Origin: Microbispora sp. H13382
GTDB lineage: Bacteria; Actinomycetota; Actinomycetes; Streptosporangiales; Streptosporangiaceae
Reading direction: 5' to 3'
DNA: 64,000 bases
Assembly (NCBI RefSeq): GCF_014161445.1
Contig: NZ_JABBXA010000008.1
Span: 1 to 64,000, forward strand
This document shows, in pieces, positions 1 to 7,576 of this stretch. The notes beneath the pieces were generated by a model. The model did no database searches, had not been told where the DNA came from, and saw nothing but the letters and a program-made list of their open reading frames with translations. How positions within the stretch are numbered: the first letter of the stretch is position 1; the number at the start of each line of letters is the position of its first letter. The position numbers and the translations under genes were made by a program.

Positions 1-276
1 GATGCGGGCCGGGCCCCAGCGGCGGAGCACGCGGACCTTGATGATGCGCCGCTCGGTGCGGGTGGGGGTGCGGCGGGGGCTGTGGTGCGGGCGCGAGGAG
101 CGGTCGGCCATGCCGGATGCTCCGTATTGCCGGTAGCGGCCGGCCCAGCGCCGGGCGGTGGTGACGGCGACCTGGAAGCGTTCGGCGGCCCGGCGCAGCG
201 GCCAGCCGTCGTCGACGACGCACCGGGCCAGGCGCAGGCGTCCGAGTTCGGTCAGCGGGGCGTTACGGTGGGGCAT
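1..276 (-). CDS. IS481-family transposase, N-terminal part (cut by window edge)
   Basis: The visible ~92 residues begin MPHRNAPLTELGRLRLA and continue through a helix-turn-helix (VVDDGWPLRRAAERFQV, then TTARRWAGRYRQYG) to a basic stretch ending RIIKVRVLRRWGPARI. This is the usual N-terminus of IS481-type transposases, where the HTH recognises the element ends; the DDE catalytic core would lie beyond the left edge. The start is the ATG at 276. An intact element cannot be judged from here. The identification rests on remembered family sequence, but the match is strong over the whole visible part. Confidence 0.85.
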   Translation of the reverse strand, partial: MPHRNAPLTELGRLRLARCVVDDGWPLRRAAERFQVAVTTARRWAGRYRQYGASGMADRSSRPHHSPRRTPTRTERRIIKVRVLRRWGPARI

Positions 277-370
277 GAGGGCCTTTCTGGTTGGCGTGTA
301 GATGTCGCAATCCACACCAAACCGAAGGCCCTCACCCAATTACAAGGTCATCAACGCGTGTCGCCCCGTA
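1..370 (-). mobile_element. Right-hand end of an IS481-type insertion sequence
   Basis: The transposase start (276) is followed by about 100 bp of AT-richer sequence (roughly 277-376) that looks like the non-coding end of the element, ending near the ACGCGTGTCGCCCC region. No inverted repeat can be paired because the other end is outside the window, so the boundary is approximate. Confidence 0.5.
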
Positions 371-423
371 CCTAACCTCTGTGGTCAGTACAGCTAGGCG
401 GTCCCGGGCAGGTGCGCGGCGGC

Positions 424-454
424 GTGCGGGCCCGTCCGGTGGACGGGCCCGCAC
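424..454. terminator. Perfect 14-bp hairpin
   Basis: GTGCGGGCCCGTCC at 424-437 pairs exactly with 441-454 around a 3-nt loop. It lies between the IS end and the leftward hemerythrin gene and would end that transcript about 115 bp past its stop. The 277-569 stretch holds nothing else that I can support. Confidence 0.6.
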
Positions 455-569
455 CTGCCACGACCGGTGCCCTCTGACGCCGGCGCCGTGGACCCCTACG
501 CCCTTCGGGATCAGGCCGGAGCGGTTTCGAGGCCGAGCCGCTCTCGTGCCGGACCGGGCGGGGTGTCTG

Positions 570-1142
570 TCAGTCCTTGCTCGACTGCCGCCAGTCCCGT
601 ACGACGTCGCGGATCTTGTCGAACACGGCCACCGGGGGGCCGGCCAGCATGTTCGCGGTGGCGGACTCACCGGCGCCCGGGTGGGGCCTGGTCGGCGAGA
701 TCGCCTCGGCGGCCCGGACCGCACCGGCCATGCGGCGCAGCCGTTCGGGGGAGGTCTCCTGACGCAGCCGGGGGAACTCCTCCCGCTCCTCGTGCGTGGC
801 GTGGTCGACGACCGCCTTCTCCAGGGCGGCCAGCCGGGTGCCGAACTCGGGGTGGTCGACGCCGAGGTCGTACAGGTCGGACAGGGCGTGCTTGGCCTCG
901 TCCTCCTCGTGCAGCCGGGCCTCGACGACCTCGTCGCCCGCCTTCGACCGCGCCGCCGGGTGCACGACCTGCTCCTCCGCGGCCTCGTGCACCGCCAGCA
1001 GCCGTACGAGGTCGTTGAACAGCTCACGTCTGCGCTCGCCCCGCGCGGCCGCGACCTCCGCGAACATCGTCTTGATCTGGTTGTGCTGCGCCAGCAGCAG
1101 GTCGATGACGTCCTGTTCCGTAGCTGTGGTCACTGTCGTCAC
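570..1142 (-). CDS. Hemerythrin (HHE cation-binding) domain protein
   Basis: A 190-residue protein with the four-helix pattern of HHE domains. It has a first helix with LLAQHNQIKTMF, then VHEAAEEQVVHP, then LHEEDEAKHALSDLYDLG, and VVDHATHEEREEFPRL. The spaced His/Glu residues (H in QHNQ, HEAAEEQ-VHP, HEEDEAKH, HATHEEREEFP) are those that bind the di-iron centre. Such proteins bind oxygen or sense oxygen, nitric oxide or iron in the cytoplasm; which applies here is not visible. The C-terminal ~50 residues (PTRPHPGAGES onward) are outside the domain. It is a single gene with its own terminator downstream, and the start is the ATG at 1142. Confidence 0.88.
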   Translation of the reverse strand: MTTVTTATEQDVIDLLLAQHNQIKTMFAEVAAARGERRRELFNDLVRLLAVHEAAEEQVVHPAARSKAGDEVVEARLHEEDEAKHALSDLYDLGVDHPEFGTRLAALEKAVVDHATHEEREEFPRLRQETSPERLRRMAGAVRAAEAISPTRPHPGAGESATANMLAGPPVAVFDKIRDVVRDWRQSSKD

Positions 1143-1243
1143 CTTTCGACTCCGGAGACTGGACCCGCCTGCCCGGGCTCGGCCGCCCTACACCCGCACG
1201 CTCACCGTTGAGCCGGATGGCGTCGTGATGCGTCATAGAGAGC

Positions 1244-1663
1244 ATGAGGATTTCGCGTGTCGCACTGCTGCCGCTGGCGGCTCTGCCCGTCCTGGCCGTC
1301 ACGGCTCCCGCCGAGGCGGTCACGGCACCCAGGAAGCTGGTCGTGGAGTTGCGGGAGGAGGGCGGGTTCGCCGGACTGCGCAATCGGATGGCCGTCTACA
1401 CGGACGGCTGTGCCGTGCTGAGCCGCCGCACCGGACCCACCGTACGCAAATGCCTGACCGCGGCCGAGTGGCGGGGCCTGCGCGGCTCACTCAAACATCT
1501 GCGGCTCGGCCGTTCCGAGTCCCGGCCGCAGGGGGCCGACTTCCTCGCCTACAGCCTGACCTACAAGGGCCACCGGGCCACCCGCTACACGCTGCCCCCG
1601 ACCTGGCGACCGGTCGTGAGCAGGCTGGAGAAGGTCCTGGTCAAATACTGGGCGCCCGACTGA
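1244..1663 (+). CDS. Small secreted protein, emfourin-like
   Basis: A 139-residue protein with a signal peptide (MRISRVALLPLAALPVLAV, then an Ala-rich cleavage region TAPAEAV). The mature part begins KLVVELREEGGFAGLRNRMAVYTDG and ends with a helix-like C-terminus. The VELxxxGGFAG.. opening resembles the emfourin (protealysin inhibitor) family, small inhibitors of M4 metalloproteases; here the protein is exported, and two Cys (in DGCAV and RKCLT) could form a disulfide. No M4 protease gene is nearby, so the target is unknown. The gene ends 10 bp before the convergent SDR gene. The family call is an inference from the short N-terminal motif. Confidence 0.7.
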   Translation: MRISRVALLPLAALPVLAVTAPAEAVTAPRKLVVELREEGGFAGLRNRMAVYTDGCAVLSRRTGPTVRKCLTAAEWRGLRGSLKHLRLGRSESRPQGADFLAYSLTYKGHRATRYTLPPTWRPVVSRLEKVLVKYWAPD

Positions 1664-1673
1664 CCGTCTCGGC

Positions 1674-2420
1674 TCAGCTGCGCAGGTAGGAGGCTCCGTT
1701 GAGGTCGACGATCGTGCCGCTGGCCCACTCGGCGGCCGGTGACGCCAGGTACAGGACGGCGGCCGCGATCTCCTCGGGCCTCGCCACTCTCCCGAACGGG
1801 CTCTGGGCGCGGATCTCGTCGCCCCGCGGCGGCTTGAGGTGCTCCTCGGTCATGTCGGTCTCGACGAAGCCGGGCGCCACGGTCGCCACGGCGATGCCGA
1901 GGGGCGCCAGGGCGACGGCGAGCGACTGGCCCAGCGCGTTGAGGCCCGCCTTGCTGGCCCCGTACGCGGGACTGTCGGGTTCGCCGCGGAAGGCGCCGCG
2001 CGAGGAGACGTTGACGATCCTGCCGCCCGGAGCCATGTGCCGCACGGCGTTCCAGATGACGTTGGCCGGTCCCACGAGATTGACGGCCAGCGTCTCGCGC
2101 CACACCGCCTGCCACTCCTCGTAGGAGGTCCGCGTGATCGGGTGGTGCAGGAAGACCCCCGCGTTGTTGACCAGCACGTCGATGCCGCCGAGGGCGGCCG
2201 CCGCCTCCTCGACCATCCGCCGTGCCTCGCCGGGATCGGCGAGGTCGGCCCGGACGACGGCGTGCCCCTCTCCCGGCAGCTCGGCACGGAGCCGTTCGGC
2301 CAGTTCGGGGGAGCCGCGGTGGTGGATCGCGACGCGGTCGCCGGCCGCGGCGAAGGCCACCGCGATCGCCCGTCCGATGCCGCGCGACGCGCCGGTGACG
2401 AGGACTGCCCGCTCACTCAC
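1674..2420 (-). CDS. SDR family oxidoreductase
   Basis: A 248-residue classical short-chain dehydrogenase. It has the TGASRGIG nucleotide-binding loop near residue 9, NNAG around residue 87, a catalytic Ser in VNVSSRG, the YGASK Tyr-Lys pair, and the PGFVETDM segment. It ends DLNGASYLRS, as expected for NAD(P)-dependent 3-oxoacyl/alcohol dehydrogenases of this length. The GTG start at 2420 has no clear Shine-Dalgarno. It lies 33 bp downstream of the CoA-transferase genes on the same strand and may be read with them; its substrate cannot be told. Confidence 0.88.
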   Translation of the reverse strand: MSERAVLVTGASRGIGRAIAVAFAAAGDRVAIHHRGSPELAERLRAELPGEGHAVVRADLADPGEARRMVEEAAAALGGIDVLVNNAGVFLHHPITRTSYEEWQAVWRETLAVNLVGPANVIWNAVRHMAPGGRIVNVSSRGAFRGEPDSPAYGASKAGLNALGQSLAVALAPLGIAVATVAPGFVETDMTEEHLKPPRGDEIRAQSPFGRVARPEEIAAAVLYLASPAAEWASGTIVDLNGASYLRS

Positions 2421-2453
2421 AGGAGGAGATTAACGTCCGGTCGGTCCTGGTCG

Positions 2454-3146
2454 TCATGATGCCCGCCGGTTTGTCCCTTCTGTCGCATCGAGGGTGCGTA
2501 GGGGGACCTCCAGCCGGGAGGCGAGCTCGGCCACGCTCGTGCCGTACGTCTCGGCCACCGTGACGCCCTCGGGGCCGATGTGGAAGACGGCGCGGTCGGT
2601 GTAGAGGCGGCTCACGCAGGCGAGCCCGGTGAGGGGATAGGTGCACTCGGGGACGAGCTTGGGCGTGCCGTCCTTGGCGAACAGGGTCATCATGACGAAC
2701 ACCTGCTTGGCGCCGGTGGCCAGATCCATGGCGCCGCCGACGGCGGGGATGGCGTCGGGGGCGCCGGTGTGCCAGTTGGCGAGGTCGCCGCGTCCGGAGA
2801 CCTGGAAGGCGCCCAGCACGCACACGTCGAGGTGACCGCCGCGCATCATCGCGAAGGAGTCGGCGTGGTGGAAGTACGACGCCCCCGGCAGCTCGGTGAC
2901 CGGGAACTTGCCGGCGTTGATGAGATCGGGGTCGATCTCGTCCCCGTGGGCGGCGGGCCCCATACCGAGCATGCCGTTCTCGGTGTGCAGGACGACCCCG
3001 GAGGCGGCGGGGAGGTGGTCGGCGACCATCGTCGGCTGACCGATGCCGAGGTTCACGAAGGAACCGGGCGGGATGTCCCGGGCGACGCGCGCCGCGAGCT
3101 CGTCGCGCGCGAGGGGGCCGCGGTCCAGGTGCTCCACGGTGCTCAC
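2454..3146 (-). CDS. pcaJ: 3-oxoacid (3-oxoadipate) CoA-transferase subunit B
   Basis: A 230-residue beta subunit. It transfers CoA from succinyl-CoA to a 3-oxoacid together with the alpha subunit encoded just upstream. The N-terminus SFVNLGIGQPTMVADHL and the active-site region LHTENGMLGMGP, with the catalytic Glu in the TENG motif, are typical. GGAMDLATGAKQVFVMM and LTGLACVSRLYTDRAVF follow as in SCOT-type beta chains. The GTG start at 3146 overlaps the alpha-subunit stop by 4 bp (GTGA). The thiolase upstream favours a role in the beta-ketoadipate pathway (PcaJ), but an acetoacetate-specific ScoB is possible. Confidence 0.85.
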   Translation of the reverse strand: MSTVEHLDRGPLARDELAARVARDIPPGSFVNLGIGQPTMVADHLPAASGVVLHTENGMLGMGPAAHGDEIDPDLINAGKFPVTELPGASYFHHADSFAMMRGGHLDVCVLGAFQVSGRGDLANWHTGAPDAIPAVGGAMDLATGAKQVFVMMTLFAKDGTPKLVPECTYPLTGLACVSRLYTDRAVFHIGPEGVTVAETYGTSVAELASRLEVPLRTLDATEGTNRRAS

Positions 3147-3820
3147 TGGTTTCCCTCCGTCGCGCTCAGGTCCAGGATCCGGTCGACGTAGATGCAGGGG
3201 GTGACCACGCTCTCGGGGTCCAGCCCGCCGGTCTCGACGACGTGGTGCACCTGCGCGATCGTCAGCGTCGCGGCGGTCGCCATGACGGGCCCGAAGTTGC
3301 GGGCGGTCTTGCGGTAGACGAGGTTGCCCATCCGGTCGCCGACGTGGGCGCCGATGAGGGCGACGTCCCCCCTGATCGGATATTCCAGCACGTGGTCGCG
3401 GCCGTCGATCGTGCGCGTCTCCTTGCCCTCGGCCAGCGGGGTGCCGACCCCGGTGGGGCAGTAGAAGGCGCCGATGCCGGCCCCGGCCGCGCGCATGCGC
3501 TCGGCCAGGGTGCCCTGCGGGACGACCTCCAGCTCGATCTTCCCGGACCGGTAGAGGCCGTCGAACACCCATGAGTCGCTCTGCCGGGGGAACGAGCAGA
3601 TCATCTTGCGCACCCGCCCGGCGGCGAGCAGCGCCGCCAGCCCGGTGTCGCCGTTGCCCGCGTTGTTGCTGACGACGGTCAGGTCGGTCGCGCCCTGCCG
3701 GATCAGCGCGTCGATGAGTCCGATGGGCATGCCGGCCAGGCCGAAACCGCCGACAAGGACGGTGGAGCCGTCCGCGATGCCCGCCACGGCCTCGTCCGGG
3801 TCGGTGAACACGGCGGTCAT
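3143..3820 (-). CDS. pcaI: 3-oxoacid (3-oxoadipate) CoA-transferase subunit A
   Basis: A 225-residue alpha subunit. It opens with MTAVFTDPDEAVAGI and the Gly-rich CoA-binding motif VGGFGLAGMP near residue 25. VSNNAGNGDTGLAALL and the FYCPTGVGTPLAEGKETR segment follow, all characteristic of 3-oxoacid CoA-transferase A chains. It overlaps the thiolase upstream (ATGA at 3817-3820) and the B subunit downstream by 4 bp each, so the three genes are translationally coupled. It acts in the cytoplasm, activating 3-oxoadipate (or acetoacetate) to its CoA ester for the thiolase. Confidence 0.85.
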   Translation of the reverse strand: MTAVFTDPDEAVAGIADGSTVLVGGFGLAGMPIGLIDALIRQGATDLTVVSNNAGNGDTGLAALLAAGRVRKMICSFPRQSDSWVFDGLYRSGKIELEVVPQGTLAERMRAAGAGIGAFYCPTGVGTPLAEGKETRTIDGRDHVLEYPIRGDVALIGAHVGDRMGNLVYRKTARNFGPVMATAATLTIAQVHHVVETGGLDPESVVTPCIYVDRILDLSATEGNQ

Positions 3821-5004
3821 GAGGCGCTCACGTTCTCGAGGACGACGGCCAGGCCCTGGCCGACGCCGATGCAGATGGCGGCCACACCCCACCGCCGGCG
3901 GCGTTCGCGCAGCACGTGGGCGAGCGTGCCGAGGACGCGCCCGCCGGAGGCGCCCAGCGGGTGGCCGATGGCGATGGCGCCGCCCCTGGTGTTGACGATC
4001 CCGGGATCGACCTTCCAGGCGTCCAGGCACGCCAGCGACTGGACGGCGAACGCCTCGTTCAGCTCGACGGCGCCGACGTCGTCCCAGCCGATGCCGGCCC
4101 GGCGCAGCGCCTGGTCGGCGGCCTCGACCGGCGCGTACCCGAACATCTGGGGTTCCAGCGCGCACGCGGCGCGACCCGCGACACGGGCGATCGGGTCCGC
4201 GCCGATCCGGCCGGCGGCCGCCTCCGATCCGAGCACGACCGCCGAGGCGCCGTCGTTCAGCGGGGAGGCGTTGCCGGCCGTGATGGTGCCGCCGGGGCGG
4301 AAGGCCGGCTTGAGCCCGGCGAGGATCTCCGGCGTCGTGCCGGGCCTGATCCCCTCGTCCCGGGTCAGGGCGGCGCCCTCGACCGGGACGACCAGGTCGT
4401 CGTAGAAGCCGTCGTTCCAGGCCGCGTCGGCCAGTACGTGCGACCGTGCGGCGAAGGCGTCCTGCCGCTCGCGCGAGATCCCGAACCTCTCCTGAAGCTG
4501 CTCGTTGGCCTCGCCGAGGGAGACCGTCCACTCCTTGGGCATCCGCGGGTTCACCAGTCGCCAGCCGAGCGTCGTGGACACGGCCGTCACGTCACCGGCG
4601 GGGAAGGCCCGCGACGGCTTGGGCAGCACCCAGGGGGCCCGCGTCATCGACTCCACGCCACCGGTCACGACGACGTCGGCGTCGCCGCTCTCGACGGTCC
4701 GGGAACCGATCATGGCGGCGTCCAGGCTCGACCCGCACAGCCGGTTCACGGTGGTGGCGGGCACGGTCACCGGCAGCCCGGCCAGCAGGACGGCCATCCG
4801 GCCCACGTTGCGGTTGTCCTCGCCCGCGCCGTTGGCGTTGCCCCACACCACGTCGCCGATCTCCGCCGGATCCAGCCCGGGCAGCTTGGCCAGCACACCG
4901 CGCAACGCGGTGGCCGCCAGGTCGTCCGGCCGGACGTCGGCGAGTGCCCCGTTGAACCTGCCGAACGGCGTGCGCGCCGCGGCGTAGACGAAGGCCGAGC
5001 CCAT
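3817..5004 (-). CDS. pcaF: Thiolase (3-oxoadipyl-CoA / acetyl-CoA acyltransferase)
   Basis: A 395-residue thiolase, first gene of the operon. The nucleophilic Cys lies in NRLCGSSLDA (around residue 90), the catalytic His in GHPLGASGGR and the second Cys in CIGVGQG near the C-terminus. NEAFAVQS is also conserved. The reaction is thiolysis of 3-oxoadipyl-CoA to succinyl-CoA and acetyl-CoA if the pathway assignment holds. I chose the ATG at 5004, with GAAGGG about 7 nt upstream, over the ATG at 5010, which would abut the ribosome site. The IclR/PcaR-like operator pair just upstream supports pcaF; a generic acetyl-CoA acetyltransferase is the alternative. Confidence 0.88.
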   Translation of the reverse strand: MGSAFVYAAARTPFGRFNGALADVRPDDLAATALRGVLAKLPGLDPAEIGDVVWGNANGAGEDNRNVGRMAVLLAGLPVTVPATTVNRLCGSSLDAAMIGSRTVESGDADVVVTGGVESMTRAPWVLPKPSRAFPAGDVTAVSTTLGWRLVNPRMPKEWTVSLGEANEQLQERFGISRERQDAFAARSHVLADAAWNDGFYDDLVVPVEGAALTRDEGIRPGTTPEILAGLKPAFRPGGTITAGNASPLNDGASAVVLGSEAAAGRIGADPIARVAGRAACALEPQMFGYAPVEAADQALRRAGIGWDDVGAVELNEAFAVQSLACLDAWKVDPGIVNTRGGAIAIGHPLGASGGRVLGTLAHVLRERRRRWGVAAICIGVGQGLAVVLENVSAS

Positions 5005-5018
5005 GACCATCCCTTCTT

Positions 5019-5052
5019 GTTCGCTATGCGAACGCCGGTTCATTTTGCGAAC
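5019..5052. promoter_or_regulatory. Tandem IclR/PcaR-like operator in front of the pcaFIJ-type operon
   Basis: GTTCGCTATGCGAAC (5019-5033) is a perfect 6-bp inverted repeat with a 3-bp centre. A second copy, GTTCATTTTGCGAAC (5038-5052), begins 19 bp later and keeps 12 of 15 positions. The GTTCG-n-CGAAC form is like the operators of IclR-type regulators such as PcaR (known family pattern). The sites lie 15-48 bp upstream of the thiolase start, overlapping any promoter. No IclR gene is in this window, so the regulator would act in trans. Confidence 0.65.
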
Positions 5053-5129
5053 AACGCGAGCATAGTCCATGCCGCCGATGCGCCACCGGCGCGGGCCGAA
5101 ACGGGCGTCCGTTGTCCTAGCCTGAAGCG

Positions 5130-5753
5130 ATGTCGATCGACGGCACGGCGGCATACGACCGCCTCACGGGACTGCCTCCACTGGTCGGGCGCGCGGTCGA
5201 GGCGGCGCGGCAGGCGGGCTTCGGTCCTTCCTGCCGGCCTGAGCAGGGGCGCCTGCTGTACGCCTTGGCGGCCGGCGCCGAGATGATCGGGGAGACCGGC
5301 ACCGGATGCGGAGTCGGCCTGGCCTGGCTGGCCTCGGGCGCCCGGCCCGGGGCCCGGCTGGTCAGCGTCGAACGAGACCCGCGACGAGCCTCCCTGGCGG
5401 CCCAGGTCTTCCTCGACCACCCGCAGGTGTCGGTGATCCGCGGCGACTGGCGGGAGATCCACCGGGACGGGCCGTACGACCTGCTCGTGCTCGACGGCGG
5501 CGGCCAGGGCAAGAGCGGTGAGGAGCCGGCCGATCCGCACCGGCTGCTCAGGCCGGGAGGCACGCTGGTCGTCGACGACCTGACCCCGGCCCGGCACTGG
5601 CCGCCGCGCTTCGACGGCGTAGTCGACCGGGCACGGATGCACTGGCTCGGCCATCCGGGGCTGGACGCGTCGGAGCTGCGGCTCGCGCCCGATCTGGCCG
5701 CGGTCGTCGCCACCCGTCGCTTCCCCGAGACGTCCGGTACGGTGGATCGCTGA
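5130..5753 (+). CDS. Class I SAM-dependent methyltransferase (O-methyltransferase-like)
   Basis: A 207-residue protein with a Rossmann-type SAM site: IGETGTGCGVGLAWLA (motif I, about residues 52-67), RLVSVERDPRR (acidic motif II), VIRGDWREI and DLLVLDGGGQ. LLRPGGTLVVDDLTP follows, typical of class I O-methyltransferases of the tRNA 5-hydroxyuridine or catechol type. The substrate is unknown. It is divergent from the thiolase operon, with 125 bp between starts that include the operator pair. The 113 bp after its stop hold nothing recognisable. Confidence 0.85.
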   Translation: MSIDGTAAYDRLTGLPPLVGRAVEAARQAGFGPSCRPEQGRLLYALAAGAEMIGETGTGCGVGLAWLASGARPGARLVSVERDPRRASLAAQVFLDHPQVSVIRGDWREIHRDGPYDLLVLDGGGQGKSGEEPADPHRLLRPGGTLVVDDLTPARHWPPRFDGVVDRARMHWLGHPGLDASELRLAPDLAAVVATRRFPETSGTVDR

Positions 5754-5866
5754 GCGGGCTCGTGCGTTCAGGGCTTGGCGGCGGGGCTCGGCGCAGGAGA
5801 CCGCACCCATGAGCGCGGCTTCCGGCGAATGCCGCTTTCAGGGCGTGAGGTTGGCATCGGGCTGTT

Positions 5867-6700
5867 TCAGCGTGCGACGTGGCCGCTGAGCCGGGCGTAG
5901 GCGGCAGGGGGCATCCCGACCGCGGCGGTGAAGTCACGGGTCAGGTGGGCCTGGTCGGTGTAGCCGAGTTCGGCGGCCAGCGTGGCGAGGTCGAGGCCCT
6001 GGTGGATCCGCTCCGCGGCCTCGTGCAGCCGGAAGCGGCGGATCACCCACTTGGGGCCGACACCGACATAGTCCCGGAACAACCGCTGCAGCGAGCGCAC
6101 CGACCGCCCCGATCGCGCGGCCAGCTCGTCGACCCTGGTCACGGACATGTCGTCCTCGACCATCGCCACCAGGGCCGCGGCCTCTTCCGCCTGCGGATCC
6201 TCGGACGGCCCCAGCCCCTGCAGGAACGTCTCGACGAGCGCGACGGCGGCCTGGGAGTCGGGCTCGGCCAGGACCCGTCCGACCAGGGCCGCGCCGGCCG
6301 CTCCGAACATCTCCCCGACCTCCACGAAGCGGCCGGACAGCCGGGACACGGAACCGTCGAGGAACGGCCGGAAGCCGCCCGGGCGGAAGCGGGTGCCGAG
6401 CACGCGGCCGCTGCCCCGCATGGTGTAGGAGAAGCCACCCTTGATCACGCCCGCGATCCGGTGGAAATCCCGGGTGATCGTCATGTTCACCGTGGGGTGC
6501 GAGATGATGCGCTGTTCGTACGGCTCGCGGAGATCCGTCCACGTGACGACCCAGAAGTGCTCCACGTACGCCGAGATCCCGGGCGACGGCGCCTGCCGGA
6601 CGAAGTCGAAGGCGTCGAGCCCCGCGTACGGGTTCACCCAGCCGCGCTGTCGCGTTTCTACAAGCCGCGCCTCGGGCGGGCGCGGCACGATGGCTGCCAT
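5867..6700 (-). CDS. AraC-family transcriptional regulator
   Basis: About 277 residues. The N-terminal domain (PSPGISAYVEHFWVVTWTD, then HPTVNMTI and GTRFRPGGFRPFL) is the DUF6597-type sensor often fused to AraC DNA-binding domains. The C-terminus carries two HTH motifs: RVDELAARSGRSVRSLQRLFRDYVGVGPKWVIRRFRL, and LATLAAELGYTDQAHLTRDF with GMPPAAYAR. The ATG at 6700 is inside the start of the divergent gene; later starts (GTG 6688, GTG 6637) are possible and none has a clear ribosome site. It probably controls its divergent neighbour; the signal is unknown. Confidence 0.85.
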   Translation of the reverse strand: MAAIVPRPPEARLVETRQRGWVNPYAGLDAFDFVRQAPSPGISAYVEHFWVVTWTDLREPYEQRIISHPTVNMTITRDFHRIAGVIKGGFSYTMRGSGRVLGTRFRPGGFRPFLDGSVSRLSGRFVEVGEMFGAAGAALVGRVLAEPDSQAAVALVETFLQGLGPSEDPQAEEAAALVAMVEDDMSVTRVDELAARSGRSVRSLQRLFRDYVGVGPKWVIRRFRLHEAAERIHQGLDLATLAAELGYTDQAHLTRDFTAAVGMPPAAYARLSGHVAR

Positions 6701-7241
6701 GCAAGAGATGATGCCGTTGATGACGGGCGCCACCGAACGTACCGCGGGCTTGGTGCGCTCGGTGCGTCAGGAGCAGCTCGGGCTCCTGACGCCCTGCGAG
6801 AAGTTCGACGTCAAGGACCTGATCAACCACCTCGAGTGGGTGGCGGAGCTGTTCGAGTCGCTGGCTCGCAAGGGACCGCGCGTCGAGCAGGGACCTTACA
6901 CGGGCGACTTCCCCGAGCGGGCGGAGCGTGCGCTGGCCGCCTGGTCACGGCCGGAGGCGTGGGAGGGCACCAGCCCCGCCATGGGCATGCCGATGACCAC
7001 GCTGGCCCACATGTACCTCGTCGACATGGTCGTGCACGGCTGGGACCTGGCCAGGGCGACCGGCCAGGAGTACGAGCCGGACCCGGAGGCCGTCTCACGG
7101 GCGTTGGGCTTCACCGAGAACATGGTGGAGATGGGCAGGCGACGCGGCGCCTTCGGAGCGCCGGTGGCAGTCCCGGACGACGCCGCACCGTTCGACCGTC
7201 TGCTCGGCGTCATCGGCCGGGATCCGGCCTGGACACCGTGA
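6699..7241 (+). CDS. TIGR03086-type (DinB/maleylpyruvate isomerase-like) metal-binding protein
   Basis: About 180 residues. The opening GATERTAGLVRSVRQEQLGLLTPCEKFDVKDLINHLEWVAELFESLA is the first two helices of the mycothiol-dependent maleylpyruvate isomerase/DinB fold. HLEWV and the later MYLVDMVVHGWDLARATG supply the His metal ligands and the conserved HxWDLA block. Members bind a divalent metal, and many are thought to use mycothiol; the reaction here is unknown. The start is the ATG at 6699, or 6690 in the same frame. It overlaps the divergent AraC start, so both messages are probably leaderless or the AraC start is further in. Confidence 0.8.
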   Translation: MQEMMPLMTGATERTAGLVRSVRQEQLGLLTPCEKFDVKDLINHLEWVAELFESLARKGPRVEQGPYTGDFPERAERALAAWSRPEAWEGTSPAMGMPMTTLAHMYLVDMVVHGWDLARATGQEYEPDPEAVSRALGFTENMVEMGRRRGAFGAPVAVPDDAAPFDRLLGVIGRDPAWTP

Positions 7242-7526
7242 TCAGCTCCGGCGCTGTCGCCGGCCGATGAGCAAGGGCGTCTGCCGGGCGCGCTCCTTGA
7301 TCCGGAACATCACCGGAACCAGGTTGCTGTCCAGGATGCCGAGCAGCGGATCCCTCCTCGAACAGCTGCGGGCCCTGTCACCAGGCAGGCGGGCCGGCAC
7401 CGTGGCCAGGGGGTCCGGGGCGGGGGCCGAGGTCGATCGTCTCCACGGGATCCTGGCACGCCGGCTGAGCAGTACCAGGCGGCCGTCCCGGACCTGCAGG
7501 ACGCGCGAGATCCTCCCGCCGAGCAT
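7242..7526 (-). CDS. Doubtful 94-residue reading frame
   Basis: The 335 bp between the TIGR03086 gene and the sigma factor hold only this open frame, beginning MLGGRISRVLQVRDGRLVLL and ending IKERARQTPLLIGRRQRRS. CAGGAG lies 13-18 bp before the ATG. I recognise no family, and its Arg-rich, Pro-rich middle looks more like untranslated GC-rich DNA. It may be a decayed gene or nothing. It would sit directly after the sigma-factor gene on the same strand. Confidence 0.2.
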   Translation of the reverse strand: MLGGRISRVLQVRDGRLVLLSRRARIPWRRSTSAPAPDPLATVPARLPGDRARSCSRRDPLLGILDSNLVPVMFRIKERARQTPLLIGRRQRRS

Positions 7527-7576
7527 GCGCCACGCCCGGATCTCCTGCGGTGGCGGCCTCGAGCCGCCCCCGTAAC

